Source: Mycobacterium sp.
GTDB lineage: Bacteria; Actinomycetota; Actinomycetes; Mycobacteriales; Mycobacteriaceae
Assembly (NCBI GenBank): GCA_023264735.1
Contig: JAHFVD010000050.1
Span: forward strand, 1 to 55,098
Reading direction: 5' to 3'
Length of the DNA stretch: 55,098 nucleotides
Shown piece by piece: positions 37,717 through 46,752 of the stretch; positions within the stretch are counted from its first letter, which is position 1, and each line of letters begins with the position of its first letter. The notes beneath the pieces are model-generated. The model was not told where the DNA came from and made no database searches. It saw nothing but the letters and a program-made list of their open reading frames with translations. The position numbers and the translations under genes are program-made.

Positions 37717-39390
37717 GTGGAGTTTCCCGACACCGGCATTCCGCAGGAGCTGGCCGGCCGCATGACGATGGCCGAGCAACACGAGTGGCATCAGACGTAT
37801 CTGCGCCGCCACCGGGTATCCCGGCGCAACTTCCTGCGCGGGTCGGCGGCCGCGGCGGCCGTCGCCGCGCTGGGTACCAGTCCGTTTGGGCACCGGGCCT
37901 ACGCCCAGGACGCACCTCTGGGCGTGGCCGGCCGCCGAGTCGGATACGGCTCGGACGCCTCGAGTCAGCTGCGGCTGGCCGCCCAGCTCTCGCGCAACCC
38001 CGGCGGAACCAAGGTGTTCGTCGACCACGGCCCGACACCGGGTCTGGGTGCGACCGTCGAGGCGGAAGTCCGCAACCTGGTGACCCAGATCCCGGACAGC
38101 AGCGGAGGAGTGCTGTTTGCCGAGCAGTTCTACGTCCACGCACCGGTGGACGGGCTGCCCGGGCGCACACCGCATTTCTACCGCTGGCGCACCGACGACG
38201 GTTTCGTGTCCGACGTGCGCTCGGCAACCACCGCGATGCCCAGCGCACGAAATGCCGTGGGCTGGTTTCGGTTCACGATGATGGGGGACCAGGGCGCCAA
38301 CGCAACACCCTCGCTTCCACCAGGGCTGGCCCCCGGCGACTACGACGACAACTCCTACAAGCCCGACAACGATCCGTCGGTCGCACATGCCGACAACGTG
38401 CTGAACCAGATCATCGCCTCGCGCCCGGACTTTCACGTGTTGGCCGGTGATATCGCCTACGCCGACCCCAGCGGTCAAGGAAAGCCCGCAACGTTCGTCC
38501 GAAAAGGCGATCCCCCCAAGGGTTTCGACAAGTTCAACCCGTTCGTCTGGGATGTGTACCTCGGCTCCATCGAGGCCAGCGCGTCGACGACGCCATGGAT
38601 GTTCGCCACCGGCAACCACGACATGGAGGCCGCCTACCCGGTGCACGGCTACGGCGGGCATCTGGCGCGGCTGGACTTCCCTGGCAATGGCCCGACTGGC
38701 TGTCCGTCGGTCTATTCGTTCACCTACGGCAATGTCGCGGTGCTCTCGCTGGACGCCAACGATGTCAGCGACGAGATCACCGCCAACACCGGCTATTCGC
38801 ACGGAGCCCAAAACAGTTGGGTGGAGGCCACATTGGCAGCTCACCGGGCCAACCCCGACATCGACTTCATCGTCGCCTTCTTCCACCACTGCGCGTACTC
38901 GACGGTCTCCGACCACGCCAGCGACGGGGGTGTGCGGGCGGCTTGGGGTGCGCTGTTCGACCGCTACCAGGTCGATTTGGTGCTCCAAGGGCACAACCAC
39001 GCCTTCGAACGGACCGATCCGATCCGGGGTGGCGCGCCCACCAGGGCCGCCGAGGACAACGCGGTCGTCTACCCGGAAATGGACGGGACCGTGTACTACA
39101 CGGTGGGATCCGGCGGGCGGCGTCGCTACAACTTCCAACCCGGGGAGCAGGAGAGCTACCGCGGCCACGAGCTTCCCGACACGTTCGTGCCCAATAGCTA
39201 TGTCTGGACGTCCGACGGCCACAAGAAGGCCGAAGCGGTCGGCTGGTCGCGAGTGCGGTTCCGCAACTACGCGTTCATTCGCATCGACGTGCGGCCGGGA
39301 AACCTGATGAGCGAGATGGACGTGACGGCCGTCGATGAATACGGCCAGGAGTTCGACAAGCTGACCTACCGCCGTCAGGTTCGCGCCTAG
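37717..39390 (+). CDS. Tat-exported metallophosphoesterase (purple acid/alkaline phosphatase-like)
   Basis: The product is 557 residues from a GTG at 37717. A Tat signal (SRRNFLRGSAAAAAVAAL) lies at about residues 37-55 with an AYA-type cleavage site. The metallophosphoesterase motifs follow: AGDIAYAD, ATGNHDME, FHHCAYS and QGHNHAFERTD, supplying the two-metal ligands. It should release phosphate from organic phosphates outside the membrane. ATG 37762 is an alternative, but MAEQHEWHQTYL preceded by IPQELAGRM looks like the usual family start. It is not present at this locus in M. tuberculosis. Confidence 0.88.
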   Translation: MEFPDTGIPQELAGRMTMAEQHEWHQTYLRRHRVSRRNFLRGSAAAAAVAALGTSPFGHRAYAQDAPLGVAGRRVGYGSDASSQLRLAAQLSRNPGGTKVFVDHGPTPGLGATVEAEVRNLVTQIPDSSGGVLFAEQFYVHAPVDGLPGRTPHFYRWRTDDGFVSDVRSATTAMPSARNAVGWFRFTMMGDQGANATPSLPPGLAPGDYDDNSYKPDNDPSVAHADNVLNQIIASRPDFHVLAGDIAYADPSGQGKPATFVRKGDPPKGFDKFNPFVWDVYLGSIEASASTTPWMFATGNHDMEAAYPVHGYGGHLARLDFPGNGPTGCPSVYSFTYGNVAVLSLDANDVSDEITANTGYSHGAQNSWVEATLAAHRANPDIDFIVAFFHHCAYSTVSDHASDGGVRAAWGALFDRYQVDLVLQGHNHAFERTDPIRGGAPTRAAEDNAVVYPEMDGTVYYTVGSGGRRRYNFQPGEQESYRGHELPDTFVPNSYVWTSDGHKKAEAVGWSRVRFRNYAFIRIDVRPGNLMSEMDVTAVDEYGQEFDKLTYRRQVRA

Positions 39391-39448
39391 CGTCTTCGGC
39401 CCAGGTCCGTGCGAACTGCACGTCGGTGCATTATGGTTCGGTTCACCC

Positions 39449-41026
39449 ATGACTCGTACGGTGCTAGCCCTGCTATCGGTGGGCGTGTTCACGCTTGCCG
39501 GCTGTGGTGCGCGGTCGCACACCGATTCGCTTTCGGCACAGGCGATTACCGGGCCGTATGCGTTACTGCTGGAGGCCTCGGCCAACCTCGGTGACTCTCG
39601 CGCTGCGGCCGTGCAGATCACTGCCGAGCTCCGCGGAACCCAGTCCCCGGACCGGTTGCAGCGCTGGGCGGCAGCCAACGGTCTGTCGGTGCGGTGGCAG
39701 CCGGGTGCCGGGTGGGCGGTGCTGCAGGGCCCAGCGGCCAGTGTCGCCACCGCGTTGGGTGTGCCAGTGCGCGACTACCGCACCCCACTCGGCGAGCAGT
39801 TCTACGCCTCGCCCGAACAACCCTCAGTGCCTGCGGCGCTGAGTGATTCGGTATCGGGACTGGGCCGCATCCTGAGCTATACGCCGTATCACTCGAGCAG
39901 CCCGTCGATTCGGCCCCTCGATGTGCCCGACCACAGCCTGCCGCCAGATGCGCTGCGCACCATCTACAACGTGCGGCCGCTGGCCGACGCCGGCTACACC
40001 GGCAAGGGCACCACCATCGTGGTGTTCGCATTCGACGGGTTCGACCAGGCCGACCTCGACATGTACGCGCAGACCTACCAGCTGCCGAAGTTCACCCCCG
40101 AAGTTGTCGGCGGCATGCCCGAGCAGCGCAACAACGAGGCCTCGATGGACCTTCAGGTGGCCCATGCGCTGGCGCCGGATGCGCGCAAGGTGCTGGTCAA
40201 CGCGCGTCCCACGGTCGGCGGTGGGGGCACCTACGTCAAGATCGCCGAGATGATGCAGGACGCGGCCCGGCGGTTCCCTGGTGCGGTGTGGAGTCTGTCG
40301 ATCGGGTGGGGCTGCGACCGGATGATCACCGCCGCCGACTTGACTCCGGTCCGCGAAGCGGTGGCCGCCGCGGTGGCCCGCGGCACCACGGTGTTCAACG
40401 CCAGCGGCGATCTCGCGGGCTTGGAATGTAAACGCGGCCACGACTGGTCGGCCCCACCCGGCCCGTCCGACGTCGGGCTGGACGCGGTCGCCTCACTGCC
40501 CGAGGTGACATCCGTCGGCGGCACGTCCCTGTCGACGGATGAGCACTATCAGTGGCTTGCCGAGCACGGGTGGAGCGACGGGCCGCTGACTCAGGGCAGT
40601 GGTGGGGGAATCTCGGCCTTGTTCGAGCGTCCGCCGTGGCAGACCGCCGCCCCCGACACCGCGTTGCGCCGCCTGACCCCGGATATCTCGGCTGTCGCCG
40701 ACACCAGCACCGGCGCCGTCATTGTCCTTCGCCAGCAGCTGGTCGTGGGCGGTGGCACGTCGCAGGCTGCGCCGATGTGGGCCGGCATCGCGGCGGTGAT
40801 GAACCAGTTCCTGCTCGCCAACGGGGGACGTGCGCTCGGCGAGTTGAACCCGACGCTGTACCGAATCGCGGGCGGGGCGACCCGGCCTGCCTTCCATGAC
40901 GTCGTCCTGGGCACCAACGCGGTCGCCGTCGCGGGCCCGGGCTACGACATGGTGACCGGTCTGGGTACACCCAACGTCGACAATCTGGCCCGAGACATCC
41001 TCGACGTTCAGCGGGGGCTGGCGTGA
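39449..41026 (+). CDS. Lipoprotein sedolisin (S53 serine-carboxyl peptidase)
   Basis: The product is 525 residues. A lipobox VFTLAGC at residues 13-19 predicts anchoring to the outer face of the membrane. A pro-kumamolisin-like prodomain spans about 40-150 and the S53 catalytic domain follows. The catalytic Glu and Asp are in NNEASMDLQ near 228-232 (ExxxD), the oxyanion Asp is in NASGDLAG, and the nucleophile Ser is in GGTSQAAPMWAG near 436. The calcium-binding DMVTGLGTPN is near the end. All essential residues are present. It is the first gene of a three-gene coupled operon (GTGA overlap with the next). Confidence 0.92.
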   Translation: MTRTVLALLSVGVFTLAGCGARSHTDSLSAQAITGPYALLLEASANLGDSRAAAVQITAELRGTQSPDRLQRWAAANGLSVRWQPGAGWAVLQGPAASVATALGVPVRDYRTPLGEQFYASPEQPSVPAALSDSVSGLGRILSYTPYHSSSPSIRPLDVPDHSLPPDALRTIYNVRPLADAGYTGKGTTIVVFAFDGFDQADLDMYAQTYQLPKFTPEVVGGMPEQRNNEASMDLQVAHALAPDARKVLVNARPTVGGGGTYVKIAEMMQDAARRFPGAVWSLSIGWGCDRMITAADLTPVREAVAAAVARGTTVFNASGDLAGLECKRGHDWSAPPGPSDVGLDAVASLPEVTSVGGTSLSTDEHYQWLAEHGWSDGPLTQGSGGGISALFERPPWQTAAPDTALRRLTPDISAVADTSTGAVIVLRQQLVVGGGTSQAAPMWAGIAAVMNQFLLANGGRALGELNPTLYRIAGGATRPAFHDVVLGTNAVAVAGPGYDMVTGLGTPNVDNLARDILDVQRGLA

Positions 41027-42207
41027 CCGGGCAACCCGAGACCATGCCGTGCCGGCTGTGCGGGCACGACGTGCCGGCGGGCAGGTTCTGTGGCCGGTGC
41101 GGCGCCCGGCTGGTGCGTGAACAGGGCAGCGGCCCAGATTGGCTACGGGTCAATGCCTTTGTCGCGGCACCGGGTGAGAACGTGCTGCAGCCTTCCCTGG
41201 TCAGCTCGTTGTTTCCGCACCTGCCGCGCCGCTCGCACGGCACCTTCAGGGTTGGACTGGCGCTGGTGGCAACGCTTTTGGTCGTGTTCTGCGTGCTGCA
41301 CTGGTATGTGCCGATGGTGGCGGTGGCCACGTTCGCCCCGCTGCTGCTGTTCGTGATCTACCTGACTGAGACCGGGGTGATCGCCGACTTGTCCTGGCGG
41401 GTCTGGGCTTTGACCGTTGTGTTCGGTATCGCGGTCGGGGTGGGTTGGACGCTACTGACCGCCTCTATCGTCGCCGAGTCGTACAGCCTCGGGCTGGGCA
41501 CCGAGGTACCGACGGCGCGTTTGGTGCGCGATGCCCTGGTGATCCCGTTCGGCGGGTTGCTGGTGATGCAGCTGCCGACCGTGCTGGTTCGACTGACGCG
41601 TCCGCCGATCCGAGAGTCGTTGTACGGCTTTGTCATCGGCGTGCTCGGGTCGAGCGTGTTCGCGGTGACCGCGACGATGGTCCGGCTGGTCCAGGAGATC
41701 GACGCCGGAATCACGCTCAGCGATCAGTCCGTCACAGACCTGTTGATCGAGGCGGGTGTCCGAGGTCTCACGATGCCGCTGACGGCGGCCACGGTGAGCG
41801 GTCTGTTTGGGATCTGGCTGTGGTACACCCGGCGAGCGGATGCGTCCCGCGTTCGCCACCTCGCGAGCGGCGTGTTGGTCTTGGTGGTGGCTGCCGCGGC
41901 CTACGCCAACGTCGGACTGGTCGAGGTGCTGCAGATCGCTTCGGAACTCCAGTTTTTGGTGCACGTGGCGCTGGCGCTGGCGGCGGTGGTGGCGCTGCGA
42001 GTGGGAATACAAGTGGCGGTACTGCACGAACCGCAGGACCCCCTTCATCTCGATCTGCCGATCTTGTGTCCGGGCTGCGGGCACGTCGTTCCCGACGCGT
42101 CGTTCTGTCCGGCATGCGGTGTCGCCGCGCACGCCGCGTCACGATCCTCGCGAGAGGCCCGCAGGCGGGACCGGCCAGTACCGGGCACCGAGTTGGTGGA
42201 GCGATGA
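41023..42207 (+). CDS. Polytopic membrane protein with a zinc ribbon at each end
   Basis: This 394-residue protein has an N-terminal zinc ribbon, CRLCGHDVPAGRFCGRCG (residues 9-26), and a C-terminal one, CPGCGHVVPDASFCPACG (about 345-362). The two share the pattern CxxCGHxVPxxxFCxxCG, so one copied the other. Between them lie about eight membrane helices. Both ribbons would be cytosolic. The middle slightly recalls PrsW-like membrane proteases in layout, but I see no paired catalytic Glu. It overlaps both neighbours by four bases. The function is unknown. The tie to a surface protease suggests sensing or regulated proteolysis. Confidence 0.8.
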   Translation: MTGQPETMPCRLCGHDVPAGRFCGRCGARLVREQGSGPDWLRVNAFVAAPGENVLQPSLVSSLFPHLPRRSHGTFRVGLALVATLLVVFCVLHWYVPMVAVATFAPLLLFVIYLTETGVIADLSWRVWALTVVFGIAVGVGWTLLTASIVAESYSLGLGTEVPTARLVRDALVIPFGGLLVMQLPTVLVRLTRPPIRESLYGFVIGVLGSSVFAVTATMVRLVQEIDAGITLSDQSVTDLLIEAGVRGLTMPLTAATVSGLFGIWLWYTRRADASRVRHLASGVLVLVVAAAAYANVGLVEVLQIASELQFLVHVALALAAVVALRVGIQVAVLHEPQDPLHLDLPILCPGCGHVVPDASFCPACGVAAHAASRSSREARRRDRPVPGTELVER

Positions 42208-42941
42208 GCGCGCCGTCGATGCCCCGAGAGCTGGTGCCCGGCTACTCCGTGCTGTCGGGGTCGTATGTGGCGCGGCCACTGCGCTATACGTCGCTGCGAC
42301 GGTTGCTGTTCCTGTTGATGGCGGGGCTGGTGGTCGTCGTCGGCTCGATGACCGCGGCCTCGCTACTGACCGCCGCGCCGCCGGTTCGTTACGCCTGCCC
42401 GCCGGATTGCGGGCAGCCGCCGACCGGCATTCCGGTACAAGCCAATCCGCGGTTTTCGCCAGCCGACGGCTCGTGGTCGGTGGCCTACCCTGGGGAAGGG
42501 TCGGCCTACACGATCACGAAGGAGGCTGACGGGGTCAACGCGGTCTTCACCGGCGGTGACGGCGGCGCGATGGAGCTGTTCGGAGTTCCCGCCAACGGTC
42601 GCTCGGCCGAACAAGTGGTCGATGATCTGTTGCACGAAAAGCAGCCTGATGCCACGGTGGCCTACGTTTTGCCGAACGCGACGGTGGGCTATCACCTCGG
42701 CTACGGCGCCGTCCTGGATGTCTACCCGCAGGGCACGAGCGGCGTCGCCAAGCGCACCCGCATTGTCGTGATGGCCGCGGTCAAGAACGACCTGACCCTC
42801 ATCGGCGCCGCGATCGGCCCGTATCACCCGTTCCGGCCCGGCGACGGTCCGAGCTTGCCGTCAGGGGCCAACCTGCAGCTTGCCGAGGATCTGGGCAAGT
42901 ACACCAACAGCTTTCAGTGGAAGGGTGACCCTCCCCGATAG
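42204..42941 (+). CDS. Membrane-anchored extracytoplasmic protein of the sedolisin operon
   Basis: This 245-residue protein has one helix near residues 35-57 (LLFLLMAGLVVVVGSMTAA), then an outer domain with a Cys pair (YACPPDCGQPP) and a beta-rich part around AVFTGGDGGAMELFG and TRIVVMAAVKNDLTLIGAAI. ATG 42204 overlaps the upstream stop by four bases. It could be an inhibitor, substrate or receptor partner of the sedolisin, since both face outward. That is inferred from the operon only. Confidence 0.8.
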   Translation: MSAPSMPRELVPGYSVLSGSYVARPLRYTSLRRLLFLLMAGLVVVVGSMTAASLLTAAPPVRYACPPDCGQPPTGIPVQANPRFSPADGSWSVAYPGEGSAYTITKEADGVNAVFTGGDGGAMELFGVPANGRSAEQVVDDLLHEKQPDATVAYVLPNATVGYHLGYGAVLDVYPQGTSGVAKRTRIVVMAAVKNDLTLIGAAIGPYHPFRPGDGPSLPSGANLQLAEDLGKYTNSFQWKGDPPR

Positions 42942-42944
42942 CGG

Positions 42945-43814
42945 TCAGCCGCGTGCGCTGCGCGCGGTTCCCTTGCCTGAAGCAGACTTTCGTGGCTTGA
43001 CGGTACCGGTGGCCTTGCTCGTGGATGTTGTCCGGTTGCCGTGCTTGGCCGCCGGGTTGATTGTCGCAGCGCCCGGCGGAATGGCTGCGCCGTTGATATT
43101 GATGCCGAACGGCGCCTGCTTGATGGTGGCGCCGGTCTGACCCAGCGATCCGGCGATGGCGAGAAAGCCGGGTCCGGCCGTCACCTGGTTGCCAGTGCCG
43201 AAAACGTTGAACGCCCAGCTCAGCGCGCCTCCGTTGGCGTCAACGGTGGTGCTCCCGAACAGATTCGTGGCGTTGTTCAGGAAGCCAGTGGCTTGGACGA
43301 AGACGACGTTGCCGCCCACGTTGACGCCCATGTTCCCGAACCCGGAGGCGGAGACACCATTCGTGATCTCACTGATGTGGTTGCCGAAGTTCAGGGCGAC
43401 GTTGCCGAACTGAAGCGGGGCTGGATCGAGCCCGGCGTTGCTACTGCCTTTAGTGCCCGCGCTGATGGCGGCCTGCAGAATCCCATTGACCTGGGCGGTC
43501 GCCTTGATGCCTAAGGCTGCTGCGAGGGTGAAGAAGCTGCCGGGTGTGGTCGTGCTGTAACTCTGCTGACCCACCGAGACCGCTACGCCGAACAATCCGT
43601 CCGCGCGCGCGATCGCGAAATCACCGATTGCGATCGCGACGCTGCCGAAACCGCTGCTGCAGTCACCGGTGTTGCCGATCCCGAAAAACGAGGCGCACGT
43701 GGCATTTGCCGCGGGTGCCGCTCCGACGGCACCCAGGCCAGCGCCCGTTGCGATGGCCGCCGCCAGAAGGGCGCCGCCGACCCGTGTCTTCGCACTAGTG
43801 CTGTGACAATTCAT
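42945..43814 (-). CDS. Secreted Gly/Asn-rich protein with basic tail
   Basis: This 289-residue protein begins with a signal peptide (ALLAAAIATGAGLGAVGAAPAANA). A middle region is rich in Gly, Asn and Phe with recurring FGN/GxxN units (QFGNVALNFGNH, GFGNMGVNVGGNV) reminiscent of the MPTR repeats of PPE proteins and suited to a beta-helix. The last 40 residues are Lys/Arg/Ser/Thr-rich. An AGGAG site lies inside the last codons of the amine oxidase gene, so the two are coupled. I do not know the family. Confidence 0.75.
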   Translation of the reverse strand: MNCHSTSAKTRVGGALLAAAIATGAGLGAVGAAPAANATCASFFGIGNTGDCSSGFGSVAIAIGDFAIARADGLFGVAVSVGQQSYSTTTPGSFFTLAAALGIKATAQVNGILQAAISAGTKGSSNAGLDPAPLQFGNVALNFGNHISEITNGVSASGFGNMGVNVGGNVVFVQATGFLNNATNLFGSTTVDANGGALSWAFNVFGTGNQVTAGPGFLAIAGSLGQTGATIKQAPFGININGAAIPPGAATINPAAKHGNRTTSTSKATGTVKPRKSASGKGTARSARG

Positions 43815-43816
43815 TT

Positions 43817-45187
43817 TTATGCTCCTGCGACTGTCGCCGGTTCGTACTGGATGACTTCTTTGGCTGCCCGCTCGCCCGAGCGGATGGCGCCGTCGATCCA
43901 TCCGTACATGACCGCTGACGATTCGGTCCCCGCCCAGTGGATGCGACCGCAAGGTTCTCGCAACGCTGGCCCGAATTCGGTGAGCACGCCGGTGGGGGCG
44001 TGGCTGATCATGCCGCCGCCGGAGTAGCGCTCGACAGACCAGTCCTGGTCGAAATAGGCCACGGGCGTGGCAGCCTTTTCGCCGAATCGGTTGACCAGCT
44101 CGGCCAGGACCGCTTGCTTTTGGTCGTCGGCGCTCATCTTGCTGTACCGGCGGGCGGTGGGGCCTTCGTTGATCACACACATCACCCCGGGGCGCGGCTG
44201 GTCGGTGGACGCATCGATGGTCAGGTTCGCCATCGAGTCGGGCGCGAATGACTGGCCGGTCAGCCCGTCGTTCCGCCAGAACGGCTCTTCGTAGACGATG
44301 TTGATCTTGACGGCGCCGCCGAGGGGCATGCGTTGGTGCAGGAACGACCGGTCCACCGGCAGCATCGGCTCATAGAGGATCTGACTGGCGATCGCGATCG
44401 GCACCGCCACGATGACGCGCTGTGCCCGCACGGTGGTGCTCTCGGCCTCGACAGTGACCCCGTCGGCGTCCTGGATGATGCGCCGGACTGGCTGGCTCAG
44501 CTGCAGTGAGTCCCCGATCTCCGCGACCATTGGCCGATGGAGCGCGCCCATCCCGCCGACCGGGCGGGCGTCTTCGGCCCCGTCCTTCACGCCGAGCACG
44601 AACGACGGGCCGCCACCCGAAGCCATTTGGTAGAGCGCGAACAGCATCGAGACTTCAGAAGCCGCCGATGTGTACAGGCCAGCGACCGCTGATTCCAGCA
44701 ACGTGTGCGCAGGCTTGGACAGCGTGCGGTCGTGGAGCCAGGAGGCATAGGTGATGCGGTCCAGCTTGTCGGCGTTCTTGGCCGTCCAGGGCGCCTCAAG
44801 CGGGATCGTCTTGCACAGCCTGGTCAGGTCGAGGAACACCGCGCCGATGTTGAGCGCCGCCCACGGGCTCATCGTCAACGGGATCGTGCCTTCGTAACGG
44901 TAATGCTTGTCCTCGACCACCATCATCGCTTCGCCGTCGACGAACTGCTTATAGCTTGGAACGCCGAACTCCTTCATCAACCCGTAGATGGCGTCCTGAC
45001 CCGGCCCGATCCAGGCGCCGCCGCGGTCGATCCAAATGCCCTCGGGGCCTTCGACGGTGAACGTGCGCCCACCGACTCGGTCGCGGGCTTCCAGAAGGGC
45101 CACCGATCGGCCCGCTTGTTTAAGTCGCAATGCTGCCGTGAGCCCGGCAAAGCCCGCACCGATTACGCAGAAGTCCACATCAGCCAT
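43817..45187 (-). CDS. Flavin monoamine oxidase family protein
   Basis: This 456-residue FAD enzyme shows the nucleotide-binding GAGFAGLTAALRL (residues 10-22), EARDRVGGRT and DRGGAWIGPGQD, and the C-terminal FAD-contact IHWAGTESS...GWIDGAIRSG. It resembles AofH and plant/bacterial amine oxidases that oxidise primary amines to aldehydes with H2O2 release. The mammalian Cys that binds FAD covalently is not evident (GTESSAVMYG is found instead). There is no signal peptide. It is followed by the secreted Gly/Asn-rich gene after two bases. Confidence 0.88.
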   Translation of the reverse strand: MADVDFCVIGAGFAGLTAALRLKQAGRSVALLEARDRVGGRTFTVEGPEGIWIDRGGAWIGPGQDAIYGLMKEFGVPSYKQFVDGEAMMVVEDKHYRYEGTIPLTMSPWAALNIGAVFLDLTRLCKTIPLEAPWTAKNADKLDRITYASWLHDRTLSKPAHTLLESAVAGLYTSAASEVSMLFALYQMASGGGPSFVLGVKDGAEDARPVGGMGALHRPMVAEIGDSLQLSQPVRRIIQDADGVTVEAESTTVRAQRVIVAVPIAIASQILYEPMLPVDRSFLHQRMPLGGAVKINIVYEEPFWRNDGLTGQSFAPDSMANLTIDASTDQPRPGVMCVINEGPTARRYSKMSADDQKQAVLAELVNRFGEKAATPVAYFDQDWSVERYSGGGMISHAPTGVLTEFGPALREPCGRIHWAGTESSAVMYGWIDGAIRSGERAAKEVIQYEPATVAGA

Positions 45188-45273
45188 GGCTTATGGTGCC
45201 CCAGGCGGCGTGTGAACCGCGAGCGTTTAGGCAAAGTGTTAACCTGCTCGCCGCACGGGTCCCGGGAGGACGA

Positions 45274-46743
45274 TTGAGCACCGACAACGCCGTACGTACC
45301 GCCGTGGTCTTCGTGCACGGTCTGCTCGAACGTCGGCCGATGGATATCTTCGACGATTTCGCCAAGACCGTGTTGCCACCGCACGAGGGCAGCTGGGAGT
45401 ACTACCCCCAACCCGTCGAGATCACCGATTCCTACGAGGCTCGCCGCTACGTGGCCCCCTCGGCCGGAGTCGAACTCTACGAGTACGACTGGTCGTTTCT
45501 GATGACGAGCACACGCTACGCGGGATTCATGCCCGCGCTGGCACGGCTGTTCCTGCGTCGGCCTCGCCACGTGCCCGACCAGGTGTTCGGCATCTGGCGC
45601 GCGGTGTGGTTGGTGCTGCTCGTTCCGCTGGCCGTGCTGTTGGTGCTGCTGGTGGTGGGCGGCTATTTCCTGCAGACGGGCATCGCCGGATGGATCATCG
45701 GGCTGGTCACCAGCGTGGTGGTCCTGAGCGTCGTGCTCGCGGTGTTCCGGATGGCACCGCGGGCGTTGACCCGCAGCTTTCTGACCACTGGCTTCGTCAA
45801 CGTCGCTCGCTATTTCGACTTGATGGCGCCGGAGTCACATGCCGCCCGGCGCGCGATTCGCGGCGGGCTCGTCGATCTGTTGTACACGCTGCACCAGGGC
45901 CGCTACGCACGGATTGTGGTGGTGGGCCATGGCATCGGCGGCTACATCGCCTACGACGCGCTGACGACACTGTGGGAGGAGATGCACGAACTGCGCGCGG
46001 CACCGGCCCCGAGCCCCGATGGCCTTCGGTCGCTGGGTGACCTCGAGGCGGCCGCCGACCGGCTGGTGGCCGAGCCCGACTCAACAGGTGCGCTCGACGA
46101 GTTCCAGGCTGCGCAGTTCGAGTTGTGGCAGGATTCTCGGGCTCAGGGGAACCCGTGGCGGATAACAGATTTCGTGACAGTAGGGACGCCGATGGCGTTG
46201 GCTGACCTGTACATCGGCCGCCCGCCGATCTTCGGCGGCCTCACCCGCACGGACAACCGGCGGCACGAGCTGTTCGACCGGCTGGTCCGCAGGGGCGTGG
46301 TGGTCCGGTGCCCACCTCGGTCGGAGGCCTCGCCGGTCGACGCTATTGACCCGGAGCCGGCGAGCTACGGCTCCGGGGCTTCCGGCATTCTGGGCGCGCA
46401 GTCGCCGTTCGCGGTGACCCGCTGGACCAACATCTGGTTTCCGGTGCGGCGCGGCAGCATTCGCGGTGACTGGTTCGGCGGGGTGCTTCGCCCGCTGTTC
46501 GGGCCGGGTATTCGCGAGATCGCGGTCAGCGGCAACCTGCCGCAGCGCCTGCGGCCAGGGGCGGCGCAGACCTGCTACTTCCGGAAGCCGGAGCGCGACG
46601 CCGAGGGTGATGTGGCATTCCTCCTTCGCGAAGTTCTTGCCCTGGAGGATCATTCGGGACTCGATTCCTCGATGAACGCTCCCGAGCCCGATCCCGCGAC
46701 CGTCGGCCGCGTGGTGTATCGCTCGTGGCAACGGAGTATGTGA
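45274..46743 (+). CDS. Membrane alpha/beta-hydrolase-like protein lacking the nucleophile Ser
   Basis: The product is 489 residues from TTG 45274 with GGGAGGA upstream. Frames from 45193 overlap the promoter area. It begins with TAVVFVHGLLERR, an oxyanion-type strand, followed by two helices (around VWLVLLVPLAVLLVLLVVGGYFL and GLVTSVVVLSVVLAVF). The usual elbow GxSxG reads VVVGHGIGGYIAYD near residue 219, with Gly in place of Ser. It may be a non-catalytic relative, or may use another residue. Divergent from the amine oxidase. The function is unknown. Confidence 0.78.
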   Translation: MSTDNAVRTAVVFVHGLLERRPMDIFDDFAKTVLPPHEGSWEYYPQPVEITDSYEARRYVAPSAGVELYEYDWSFLMTSTRYAGFMPALARLFLRRPRHVPDQVFGIWRAVWLVLLVPLAVLLVLLVVGGYFLQTGIAGWIIGLVTSVVVLSVVLAVFRMAPRALTRSFLTTGFVNVARYFDLMAPESHAARRAIRGGLVDLLYTLHQGRYARIVVVGHGIGGYIAYDALTTLWEEMHELRAAPAPSPDGLRSLGDLEAAADRLVAEPDSTGALDEFQAAQFELWQDSRAQGNPWRITDFVTVGTPMALADLYIGRPPIFGGLTRTDNRRHELFDRLVRRGVVVRCPPRSEASPVDAIDPEPASYGSGASGILGAQSPFAVTRWTNIWFPVRRGSIRGDWFGGVLRPLFGPGIREIAVSGNLPQRLRPGAAQTCYFRKPERDAEGDVAFLLREVLALEDHSGLDSSMNAPEPDPATVGRVVYRSWQRSM

Positions 46744-46752
46744 CGGACCGTT

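Noticed and set aside
37510..39750. Very long minus-strand open frame continuing upstream of lipP
   Set aside because: It is antisense to the phosphatase gene, which has clear motifs. lipP has its own TTG start with TAGGAGG. The extra part is rich in His, Arg and Val in a way typical of GC-rich shadows.
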